NCBI GenBank assembly: GCA_050692195.1 | Contig: JBOGVA010000056.1 | Location: forward strand, 1 to 64,000 | Direction of reading: 5' to 3' | Source: JBOGVA01 sp050692195 | Lineage (GTDB): Bacteria; Actinomycetota; UBA4738 | Length of the DNA stretch: 64,000 nucleotides | Shown here: in pieces, positions 27,853 through 34,534 of the stretch | Position numbering within the stretch: the stretch's first letter is position 1 | Layout of the letters: each line of letters begins with the position of its first letter | Position numbers and translations under genes: made by a program | The notes under the pieces: generated by a model | Database searches by the model: none | What the model was told of the DNA's origin: nothing | The model's input: the letters and a program-made list of their open reading frames with translations, nothing else

Positions 27853-28338
27853 ATGAGCGACCCGCGGGTCGGTCTCGGCATCGACATCCATCCACCGGCC
27901 GCGGATCGGACCCTCTTTCTTGGTGGAGCCCGATTCGATGGCGAGCCCGGACTCGCCGGTCACTCCGACGGTGACGTGGTGTGCCATGCGCTGGCTGACT
28001 CCCTGCTCGGCGCTGCAGGCCTGGGGGATCTGGGCGATCACTTCCCAGATACGGACCCCCAGCACGAGGGCATCGCCGGGCTCGACCTGCTCGCTCGGGT
28101 CGTGGCCAAGCTCGCCGAGCGGGACCTAGCGCCGCGTCGGTGTGACCTCACCCTGTTGGCGGAGCGGCCTCGCATCGCGGACCGCAGGGATGAGATCCGG
28201 CGCAACCTGGCTGCCGCTCTGGCCGTGCCACTGGACGAGGTCTCCTTGAAGGCGACCAGGCCGGAGGGGTTGGGCCTGCTGGGGAACGGCGCCGGCTGCA
28301 TCGCCATCGCCACAGTGGTGCGGATCGCGGGACGTTGA
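27853..28338 (+). CDS. ispF: 2-C-methyl-D-erythritol 2,4-cyclodiphosphate synthase
   Basis: IspF cyclises CDP-ME phosphate to the 2,4-cyclodiphosphate. GLGIDIH supplies the metal-binding Asp and His. GHSDGDVVCHALADSLLGAAGLGDLG is the family core. The C-terminal nucleotide loop reads KATRPEGLGLLGNGAG, where the common TTExLGFTGR is modified. The protein is 161 residues long. ATG 27853 is 10 nt after ispD. The stop overlaps the rlmB TTG start, indicating coupling. Confidence 0.94.
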   Translation: MSDPRVGLGIDIHPPAADRTLFLGGARFDGEPGLAGHSDGDVVCHALADSLLGAAGLGDLGDHFPDTDPQHEGIAGLDLLARVVAKLAERDLAPRRCDLTLLAERPRIADRRDEIRRNLAAALAVPLDEVSLKATRPEGLGLLGNGAGCIAIATVVRIAGR

Positions 28339-29117
28339 GCCGGCCCACCGCCCCTCGGGACGCCGGGGGCCGCGCCGGTGGAACTTCGCGCGTCTTCGCG
28401 GTCGGGGGCCGGCGGGCCGTCGCCGAAGCCGTTCGGGCGGGGCGAGCCCGGAGGGTGCTGGCGGTCCGTGGATCCCGCCGAACTCAGGCCTTGCGGGCAC
28501 TGCTCCAGGAGGCAGAAGCCACCGGCCTGACGATCGAATGGGCGGACCATCAGGGCCTCGATCAGCTCGGCCTGGCGGATCATCAGGGTGTGGCGGCGCT
28601 GGTCATGCCCCCTCCAGAGCTCGACGAGCGCGACCTCCACTCCCGGGCCTTCGACCGAGATGCACTGGTGGTCGTGCTGGACGGGATCACTGACCCCCAG
28701 AACCTGGGCGCCTGCGCCCGCTCGGCCGAAGGGGCCGGCGCCGCCCTGATGTTGGTCAGGAAGCGCCGAGCGGCTCCGTCCACGCCCGCAGCGGTTCGGG
28801 CGTCGGCCGGGGCGCTCCTTCACCTGCCGGTGGCTCGTGTCCCGAACCTTCCGAGGGTCCTCGAGCACCTGAAGGATCGCGGGTTCTTCGTGATGGGCCT
28901 GGACCACCGGGCGCCGGCCGATCTGTACGGGCCGCTACCTCCTCCAGGGCCGCTGGCGCTGGTGGTGGGATCGGAGGGAACGGGCATCTCCCGGCTGGTC
29001 CGCGAGTCGTGTGATCAGCTCGTCTCCATCCCGATGTTCGGCAGGACCTCATCGCTGAATGCCGCCGCCGCTCTCGCCGTGGCCTTGTTCGCGTACGTGC
29101 GCCGACCTCGAGGGTGA
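28335..29117 (+). CDS. rlmB: 23S rRNA 2-prime-O-methyltransferase RlmB/TrmH family
   Basis: A SPOUT-class enzyme that methylates G2251 (E. coli numbering) in the ribosomal P-loop region. The N-terminal substrate-binding part is VGGRRAVAEAVRAG. The SPOUT knot shows ITDPQNLGACARSAEGAG, VVGSEGTGISRLV and MFGRTSSLNAAAALAV. It is 260 residues, the usual size. TTG 28335 overlaps the ispF stop. The Ala/Gly/Arg-rich first 18 residues are probably disordered. The exact rRNA position is inferred from the family. Confidence 0.9.
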   Translation: MSRPTAPRDAGGRAGGTSRVFAVGGRRAVAEAVRAGRARRVLAVRGSRRTQALRALLQEAEATGLTIEWADHQGLDQLGLADHQGVAALVMPPPELDERDLHSRAFDRDALVVVLDGITDPQNLGACARSAEGAGAALMLVRKRRAAPSTPAAVRASAGALLHLPVARVPNLPRVLEHLKDRGFFVMGLDHRAPADLYGPLPPPGPLALVVGSEGTGISRLVRESCDQLVSIPMFGRTSSLNAAAALAVALFAYVRRPRG

Positions 29118-29138
29118 TGCGGCCATGGCACGCCGCGC

Positions 29139-29147
29139 TGCTACGAT
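29139..29147 (+). promoter_or_regulatory. Promoter for tRNA-Thr
   Basis: Extended -10 TGCTACGAT ends 8 nt before the tRNA 5-prime end. The transcript would start at or one base before the mature tRNA, leaving almost no leader. Confidence 0.5.
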
Positions 29148-29155
29148 GCCATCAG

Positions 29156-29232
29156 GCTGGCGTGGCGCAGTCCGGTAGCGCAAGCGACTTGTAATCGCTA
29201 GGTCGTGGGTTCGAATCCCACCGCCAGCTCCA
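29156..29232 (+). tRNA. tRNA-Thr (anticodon TGT)
   Basis: A full cloverleaf. Acceptor GCTGGCG (29156-29162) pairs with CGCCAGC (29222-29228). The D stem is GCGC/GCGC. The anticodon stem AGCGA/TCGCT encloses loop CTTGTAA with anticodon TGT, reading ACA. The T stem is GTGGG/CCCAC with loop TTCGAAT. The discriminator is T29229, and a genome-encoded CCA occupies 29230-29232. Five-base variable loop. Confidence 0.97.
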
Positions 29233-29245
29233 TCCGACCCAGGGT

Positions 29246-30319
29246 TCATGGCGTGAGCAGCACGACGAGCTTGTCCGTGCCGGACTCGGCACCCCACACC
29301 TCCCCCGGCCGGCCGAGCAGTTGCCGGACCTCGGCACCCGGACTGGGGAAGGGAAACGCGTCGAATCGCTCCGCTTGCGAGTCGAAGCGGACCAGCGCGT
29401 TGGAACCGAAGTCCGTGACCCAGACGATGTCCTCCTCGTCGACGTAGACCGCATAGGGCTGGGGAGTGCCCCCCGGCAGGGCCCACTCGCGCCACGACCG
29501 CCTCGTGGGGTCGTAGCGACCAAGCTTCCCGGCGAACCACTCCGTGACCCACAGTCGGCCTCGCGAGTCGCTCCAGACGCGCCGAGCCCCGCCTCCCGGC
29601 GTCGGCACGTCCACCACGGTGAGCCTGCCGTCGGGGGAGTCGATCCGAGCGATGTAGCTGCCCGCCAGCGAGGCCAGCCACACCGTGCCGTCGGGCGTCG
29701 CGGCGATGCCGTACGGGCCGCCACCCCGGGGCGCGTCGAAGACCTGGACCGTTCCTTCCCCCGGATCCACCCGCCCGTATACGCCGCTCTGGCCTGTGAA
29801 CCACAACACGCCATTTCCGTCGAATGTCGCCGTGTTGAGATTGGCGTGTCCCGCCCGCGGCAGAGGGAAGCTCGAGCCCTCGAAGCTCTCGGGATCGACG
29901 CGTACGATCGCATTGAGGCCTCCGTCGGTGATCCAAGGTGCCCCGTCCGGTCCGACGATGACGCCGTGGGGGGACGATCCTTCTGCGAGCGGAACGTGAC
30001 GAGTGCGGCCACTGGCTACCTCGAGCACTCCCAGCTCGCCCGAACGCTGGGCCGTGTACCAGACGCGGCCGTCCTGCGCCGGGGCAACGTCGTGGGGGCG
30101 GGTACCCGCCGGCACCGAAAACTCGCGGAACGAGGGTTCGGTTGCCGGCCTCGGCGATGTGGTTTCTTGTGCCGGTTCGCTCGGCTGGATGACGGTGGGG
30201 TCCGGGGTCACCTGCCGGGCCGCCGAAGGCGACGAAGAAGTACAGGCGGCGGCGATCAGTAGGCCGACCGCGAGCGCCGGCAGCCCCCGGCCGGTCCGTG
30301 AAGGGACTCCCACTGGCAT
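29246..30319 (-). CDS. Vgb-like (streptogramin lyase-type) beta-propeller lipoprotein
   Basis: A 357-residue exported protein with a leader ending LIAAAC, so it is lipidated. A Ser/Pro/Thr linker follows. The rest is a seven-bladed-propeller-like repeat whose units resemble GVIVGPDGAPWITDGGLNAIVRVDP and GIAATPDGTVWLASLAGSYIARID. These are typical of virginiamycin B lyase and related SMP-30/NHL-like propellers. True Vgb enzymes inactivate streptogramin B. Most homologues, especially lipoproteins, have unknown function. I could not confirm the catalytic His/Glu set. ATG 30319 starts the leader. It converges on the tRNA gene. Confidence 0.75.
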   Translation of the reverse strand: MPVGVPSRTGRGLPALAVGLLIAAACTSSSPSAARQVTPDPTVIQPSEPAQETTSPRPATEPSFREFSVPAGTRPHDVAPAQDGRVWYTAQRSGELGVLEVASGRTRHVPLAEGSSPHGVIVGPDGAPWITDGGLNAIVRVDPESFEGSSFPLPRAGHANLNTATFDGNGVLWFTGQSGVYGRVDPGEGTVQVFDAPRGGGPYGIAATPDGTVWLASLAGSYIARIDSPDGRLTVVDVPTPGGGARRVWSDSRGRLWVTEWFAGKLGRYDPTRRSWREWALPGGTPQPYAVYVDEEDIVWVTDFGSNALVRFDSQAERFDAFPFPSPGAEVRQLLGRPGEVWGAESGTDKLVVLLTP

Positions 30320-30398
30320 CAGGTCGGCAAGTCTGGCATGCCGTGGCGAAATGGGAGGGAGACAGGCCGTTGGAGCTCCGGCGTCGGAGAATCGCCAT

Positions 30399-31943
30399 GT
30401 GCTACTGGAAGAGATCGTCCGCACATCTGGGGCGGTGACAGAGGCCTCTGGCCGCCTGACGAAGATCGAGCGCCTGGCTGCGACGTTGCGGCGCCTCCGG
30501 CCGGAGGAGGTGCCCGTCGCCGTGGCCTATCTATCCGGCGTGCTTCCGCAGGGGACGATCGGGGTGGGCTGGGCCACCCTTCGAGACCTCCCATCCCCGG
30601 CTACGGCTCCATCCACGCTGGAGTTGTTACAGGTGGACGCGGCGCTGGCCCGGATCGGGGGAGCGGCTGGGCCGGGGTCGCAGGGCGCTCGCCGGCAGGA
30701 GCTCGCCGAGCTCTTCGGGCGGACAACGGAGCTCGAGCGGCAGTTCCTGATCGGGTTGCTGCAGGGAGAGTTGCGGCAGGGCGCCCTCGAAGGGGTGATG
30801 GTCGAGGCGGTAGCTCGGGCGGCCGAGGTCCCCTCCTCTGAGGTTCGGCGGGCCCTGATGGTCGCCGGGGAGCTGGGCGTCGTGGCGGCGGCCGCCATCG
30901 CCGAGGGCCGAGATGGGCTGGCGCGGTTTCGCCTGGCCGTTCTGCGACCCATACAACCGATGCTTGCTCAGATTGCGGACGACCTCCACGGCGCGCTGGC
31001 CCGGATCCGACCGGCCGCGGTGGAGTGGAAACTGGACGGTGCGCGCATTCAGGTTCACCGCATGGGGGACGAAGTTCGGGCGTTCACCCGGAGGCTTGCC
31101 GACGTCACCGAGCGTATCCCCGAGATCGTCGAGGCGGTTCGCCGCCTTCCAGTCGAAGCGGTGGTCCTGGACGGCGAAGCCATCGCCCTCCAGGCGGACG
31201 GACGACCTCACCCCTTTCAGCTGACGATGAGCCGGTTCGGGAGCCGGCTCCGGGTCGAACAGCACCGACACGCGCTGCCTCTTTCACCCTTCTTCTTCGA
31301 TTGCCTCCATCTGGACGGCGACGATCTCATCGACCGACCCACCGCGGAGCGCTTCGCTGCCCTGGCGGAACGAATCCCAGAGGCATTGCGAGTTCCGCGT
31401 GTGGTGGCCTCAGGGATCGAGGAGGCCGAGCCGCTCCTCGAAGCCGCACTGGAGCGCGGGCACGAGGGCGTGATGGTCAAGGCGCTCGGCGCGCCCTATG
31501 AGGCAGGGAGAAGAGGAGCGAGCTGGCTCAAGGTGAAGAAAGCCCACACGCTCGACCTGGTGGTGCTGGCGGTTGAGTGGGGACACGGTCGGCGCCGAGG
31601 GTGGCTCAGCAACCTGCACCTCGGAGCCCGTGATCCCGACACGGGGGGGTTCGTGATGCTCGGCAAGACCTTCAAGGGCATGACCGACGAGATGCTCGCC
31701 TGGCAGACCGAACACTTGTTGCGGCTAGAGATTCGGCGCGACGACTACACGGTGTATGTGCGCCCCGAGCTGGTCGTCGAAGTGGCGTTCGACGGAGTTC
31801 AGGGGAGCGCTCGTTACCCGGCGGGCCTGGCCCTCCGGTTCGCCCGGGTGAAGGGCTACCGGCCGGACAAGCGCCCGGAGGAAGCGGACACGATCGACAC
31901 CGTGCACGCCATCCACGCCGGCTCGGCGGGTCCGAAGACGTAG
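30399..31943 (+). CDS. ligB: ATP-dependent DNA ligase (LigB type)
   Basis: A 514-residue ATP-dependent ligase closely resembling mycobacterial LigB. The N-terminal DNA-binding domain is ASGRLTKIERLAATLRRL through GVGWATLRDLP. The adenylation motif EWKLDGARIQ has Lys211 as the AMP-accepting lysine. Later motifs are DGEAIAL, FFFDCLHLDG, GHEGVMVKA and WLKVKKAHTLDLVV. The OB-fold follows. It seals nicks in repair. The NAD-dependent LigA is presumably elsewhere. GTG 30399 matches the usual LigB N-terminus (VLLEEIVRTS) and follows CGGAGA. It is divergent from the Vgb-like gene. Confidence 0.93.
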   Translation: MLLEEIVRTSGAVTEASGRLTKIERLAATLRRLRPEEVPVAVAYLSGVLPQGTIGVGWATLRDLPSPATAPSTLELLQVDAALARIGGAAGPGSQGARRQELAELFGRTTELERQFLIGLLQGELRQGALEGVMVEAVARAAEVPSSEVRRALMVAGELGVVAAAAIAEGRDGLARFRLAVLRPIQPMLAQIADDLHGALARIRPAAVEWKLDGARIQVHRMGDEVRAFTRRLADVTERIPEIVEAVRRLPVEAVVLDGEAIALQADGRPHPFQLTMSRFGSRLRVEQHRHALPLSPFFFDCLHLDGDDLIDRPTAERFAALAERIPEALRVPRVVASGIEEAEPLLEAALERGHEGVMVKALGAPYEAGRRGASWLKVKKAHTLDLVVLAVEWGHGRRRGWLSNLHLGARDPDTGGFVMLGKTFKGMTDEMLAWQTEHLLRLEIRRDDYTVYVRPELVVEVAFDGVQGSARYPAGLALRFARVKGYRPDKRPEEADTIDTVHAIHAGSAGPKT

Positions 31944-31960
31944 TCGCAGCCGAAATCTCG

Positions 31961-32380
31961 TTACGACAGCGCGGGCGCGGCCTGGTACGTGTCGGGGAGC
32001 GCGGTCCCGGTATCTGCCGTCTCCACCTCCACGATCTCTCCTCTCATCGCAGCCAAGGCACCGAGGAGCTCGCCCTGTTCGGCCTTCGGGATGTTGAAGT
32101 GGTCGAGGGCGGCCACGAGGTCCTCCACGAGGGCATCGAACTCGCCGGCGGTGACCCCCATCCCCGTGTGAGTCTGCTTCATGCTCCGACCCGTGTAAGT
32201 GCATGGGCCACCGGTCGCCTCGCAGACTTGGTCGACGAGCATCTTCTTCAGCCGGGGGATGTCAGTCCGGGCGAATTTCGCATTGATGCGGTCGTCGTTC
32301 GCGCACCTCGCCACCAGCTCGTCCACGACCGCGACGATGGCGTCTTTGCCACCTAGACGCTCGTACAGGGACTGTGCCAT
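31961..32380 (-). CDS. Group I truncated hemoglobin
   Basis: A 139-residue two-on-two globin. It opens SLYERLGGKDAIVAVVDELV. The proximal histidine is in SMKQTHTGMGVTAGEFDALV, the usual F-helix region. Such proteins bind O2 or NO and may detoxify NO or shuttle oxygen. ATG 32380 follows GGGAGGTGAG on the minus strand. The C-terminal tail of about 20 residues (VETADTGTALPDTYQ) is not part of the fold. It converges on ligB, 17 nt apart. An IS1595 element inserted 51 bp upstream of its start may have displaced its promoter. Confidence 0.92.
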   Translation of the reverse strand: MAQSLYERLGGKDAIVAVVDELVARCANDDRINAKFARTDIPRLKKMLVDQVCEATGGPCTYTGRSMKQTHTGMGVTAGEFDALVEDLVAALDHFNIPKAEQGELLGALAAMRGEIVEVETADTGTALPDTYQAAPALS

Positions 32381-32423
32381 CGCGTCTCACCTCCCAGGGA
32401 TCCGGGTCCGCCGGATGGAACCT

Positions 32424-32431
32424 ACAAATGT
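32424..32431. repeat. Left 8-bp target-site duplication of the IS element
   Basis: ACAAATGT directly abuts the left inverted repeat. The identical octamer follows the right inverted repeat at 34527-34534. Eight base pairs is the duplication length expected for IS1595-family elements. Confidence 0.92.
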
Positions 32432-32455
32432 CGCGATTATCCCCTTGACGCACGG
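32432..32455 (+). repeat. Left terminal inverted repeat
   Basis: Begins CGCGATTATCCC and ends GACGCACGG. It matches the reverse complement of 34503-34526 at 21 of 24 positions. Confidence 0.9.
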
Positions 32456-32487
32456 ACACCCTTGTGATACGCTCGGGGTGAGATGGG

Positions 32488-32628
32488 TCATTTCTTTCTT
32501 CTGACCGGGGGTTTTGGCGGATTCGAGGCCGCTTCCTTGGCCCGTTCCCTGATCTTTTTTGGGAACAGTCGTTCCATGGCTTCCTCGGTGGTCCACTCCT
32601 TCGGGTCTTTCTTCTTCGGTCTAGGCAG
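32488..32628 (-). CDS. Small basic IS-borne protein with CTG start
   Basis: A 46-residue lysine-rich protein encoded divergently from the transposase. The sequence begins PRPKKKDPKEWTTEEAMERL and continues FPKKIRERAKEAASNPPKPP, ending VRRKK. A perfect AGGAGG (minus strand, 32639-32634) sits 5 nt before the CTG at 32628-32626. No ATG, GTG or TTG fits, so a CTG start is likely. An internal ATG would leave only 29 residues. The basic ends with an amphipathic centre suggest DNA binding, possibly as a transposition accessory or regulator. I recall similar short proteins beside such transposases but cannot name a family. Confidence 0.6.
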   Translation of the reverse strand: MPRPKKKDPKEWTTEEAMERLFPKKIRERAKEAASNPPKPPVRRKK

Positions 32629-32641
32629 GGGGGCCTCCTAG

Positions 32642-33628
32642 ATGGACACCAGCAAGGGACACAACGTCAAGGTCAATCGCGAGCGGCAGAACATGAACCT
32701 CGTCAAGCTCATCGAACGGTTCGGCTCCGAGGATCGCTGCCGCGCCTACCTCGAAACGCTCCGCTGGCCCGAGGGGATTCGGTGCCCTCAGTGTGGCTCC
32801 CAATCCATCTCTCGTATCAAGACCCGCAACCAACTCGATTGCAATAACTGCCGCACTCGCTTCTCGGTCAAGTCGGGGACCGTATTCCACGACTCCCACC
32901 TTCCCCTCTGGAAGTGGTTCCTCGCCACCTACCTCATCACCGAGGCCAGGAAGGGCATCAGCGCCAACCAGCTCAAGCGCACCCTCGGAGTCTCCTACAA
33001 GACCGCTTGGTATCTCTGCCATCGAATCAGGTCGGCCATGGTTGACGGAGCCATGGAACCGCTGACGGGGATCGTAGAAGCCGATGAAACCTACATCGGC
33101 GGGAAGCTCAGGAAGAAGTTCAAGACCAAGAAGGAAGCTGCCATCGGAAGGCTTGCCAACAAAACCGTTGTTCTCGGAGCCATCGAGCGCGGCGGGAAGG
33201 TCCGGCTCCGTGCCGTTGAGGATGTTGGCCAGGACATCGTTCACGGTTTCATCCGTGAGACTGTTGGGGACGATGCCGACGCTGTCTACACCGATTCCCA
33301 CCGTTCGTATCGAGGGGTTGGAGACCATAACACCCGGCACGAGTGGGTTGACCACTCGGCCGATGAATGGGTCCGCGGGGACGTTCACACCAACAGCATC
33401 GAGAACGTTTGGAGCCTGTTCGACCGCGCCGTGATTGGGAGCTATCACAAGCTCAGCAGGAAGCATCTTCCCGCCTACCTCAAGGAATTCGAGTTCCGGT
33501 TCAACGGTCGGGAGAACCGCTACCTGTTCCGGGACACGCTCCGGGCGCTGGTCAGAGCAGATGCGCTGACCTACTCCGATCTCACCGGGCAAGGCGGCCC
33601 CCCTCGACGACGAACAGGTCGTGCTTGA
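32642..33628 (+). CDS. IS1595-family (ISXO2-like) transposase
   Basis: A 328-residue DDE-type transposase. The N-terminal zinc ribbon is CPQC...CNNC (first Cys pair near residues 48-51). An HTH follows (KRTLGVSYKTAWYLCHRIR). The catalytic core contains IVEADETYIGGK, AVYTDSHRSY and HTNSIENVWSLF, corresponding to the DD(N/E)K set. The terminal LKEFEFRFNGREN is typical of the family. ATG 32642 is used. ATG 32693 is an alternative. Its 3-prime end overlaps the convergent passenger gene by 47 nt. It looks intact and potentially active. Confidence 0.93.
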   Translation: MDTSKGHNVKVNRERQNMNLVKLIERFGSEDRCRAYLETLRWPEGIRCPQCGSQSISRIKTRNQLDCNNCRTRFSVKSGTVFHDSHLPLWKWFLATYLITEARKGISANQLKRTLGVSYKTAWYLCHRIRSAMVDGAMEPLTGIVEADETYIGGKLRKKFKTKKEAAIGRLANKTVVLGAIERGGKVRLRAVEDVGQDIVHGFIRETVGDDADAVYTDSHRSYRGVGDHNTRHEWVDHSADEWVRGDVHTNSIENVWSLFDRAVIGSYHKLSRKHLPAYLKEFEFRFNGRENRYLFRDTLRALVRADALTYSDLTGQGGPPRRRTGRA

Positions 33629-34409
33629 CGGGGAGATCAAACCCGTTGTTATCGGCGAACCATTCCACGTCGTACTCGCCAGCCTTGAGAGGAAGTCCGG
33701 GAGCGTCCTTCCAAAGCTTGTCAGGGAACAAGCATCCCCGACTCGGTTCGAGTGGAACCGCCAGCCCAAAACTGTTGTTTGCTTGATTCCAGATCGCTTC
33801 CCCGAATGGACCAGTTACCTTGCAGAGATATACGGCAAGCTTGCTGTCATCGAGACTCTTTACCCCGAGCCACACGCCTTTCATACCGACCTCGGGGAGG
33901 GGACTCCAAGCATGCCACGCGGCCCAGTTCGGGAGCCCCAGTTCGAGACGTTTCTTGTCTGCGGCCTTCACCACGACCTGTGCGCCGCACTCGGTACAAC
34001 GCGTCACCGTGACCTTGTCACCTTCGACGGAAGTCTTTTCTTCTACTTCTATGTAAGTGTTCGGACACTCGGGTTTGTGGACAATCCGGCTTGGGGCTGA
34101 GGGGTACCGAGGCGCGGCGACGGCCAATAGACGGTCCCCCACCGTCCGATTGACGGCACGCTGTCCGATCTCGGGAGGGAAGTGGCTGCTTTGGACCTTA
34201 CTTCGCTGCTCACGCCATACAGGCAGGACCACGAACAGCACGAACACCGCGAGACCTGCGAGGACGAATAGCCATGCCACGAGGTCCGCATCGATCCAGC
34301 CGAGGATGGACCACCAACCAGCGAGATCATCGCGAATCCCACCAATCCCGATGATAGCCAGCACGGCAGTCAAGACCGACCATCCGACTCGCCGCTTGTC
34401 CCAGCCCAT
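33582..34409 (-). CDS. IS passenger: two-TM protein with zinc-knuckle-like domain
   Basis: A 275-residue protein inside the IS but unrelated to transposition. Two TM helices (SVLTAVLAIIGIGGI and LVAWLFVLAGLAVFVLFVV) are followed by a cytoplasmic or external domain. That domain has a His/Cys cluster (HKPECPN, then TRCTECGAQV) that could bind zinc, and ends in a beta-rich region (EYDVEWFADNNGFDLPVK). I do not recognise the family. ATG 34409 follows AAGGGGGAAG. An upstream ATG at 34478 is possible. It converges on the transposase. Any host benefit is unknown. Confidence 0.7.
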   Translation of the reverse strand: MGWDKRRVGWSVLTAVLAIIGIGGIRDDLAGWWSILGWIDADLVAWLFVLAGLAVFVLFVVLPVWREQRSKVQSSHFPPEIGQRAVNRTVGDRLLAVAAPRYPSAPSRIVHKPECPNTYIEVEEKTSVEGDKVTVTRCTECGAQVVVKAADKKRLELGLPNWAAWHAWSPLPEVGMKGVWLGVKSLDDSKLAVYLCKVTGPFGEAIWNQANNSFGLAVPLEPSRGCLFPDKLWKDAPGLPLKAGEYDVEWFADNNGFDLPVKHDLFVVEGGRLAR

Positions 34410-34502
34410 CTGCTTCCCCCTTCTTCGGGTCCGCGACTCTTTTTTTTGTTCGTCGCGAACGTCGAAGAACGGCGGCATCGTAGCACGGAACAGCCCCGCC
34501 TG

Positions 34503-34526
34503 CCGTGCATCAGAGGGATAATCGCG
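34503..34526 (-). repeat. Right terminal inverted repeat
   Basis: Reads CCGTGCATC...GGGATAATCGCG on the plus strand. It is the inverted partner of 32432-32455. The first 12 terminal bases match perfectly. Confidence 0.9.
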
Positions 34527-34534
34527 ACAAATGT
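34527..34534. repeat. Right 8-bp target-site duplication
   Basis: ACAAATGT, identical to 32424-32431. The ATG at 34531-34533 within it is the first in-frame ATG of the downstream gene. Confidence 0.92.

Larger units (their letters stand above)
32432..34526. mobile_element. Complete IS1595-family insertion sequence with passenger gene
   Basis: The 2,095-bp element is bounded by imperfect 24-bp terminal inverted repeats and by an 8-bp target duplication (ACAAATGT). Inside are an ISXO2-like transposase (plus strand), a passenger membrane protein convergent with it (minus), and a 46-residue basic ORF diverging from the transposase (minus). The composition is visibly less GC-rich than the host. 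Intact ends, an intact duplication and intact genes point to a recent insertion. It landed between the globin gene and the long zinc-ribbon gene, with the duplication touching the first in-frame ATG of the latter. Confidence 0.93.

Noticed and set aside
29246..30319. Calling the propeller lipoprotein a streptogramin-resistance enzyme
   Set aside because: Lipid anchoring and the lack of an identifiable catalytic His/Glu set make antibiotic lysis only one possibility, so it is labelled Vgb-like.
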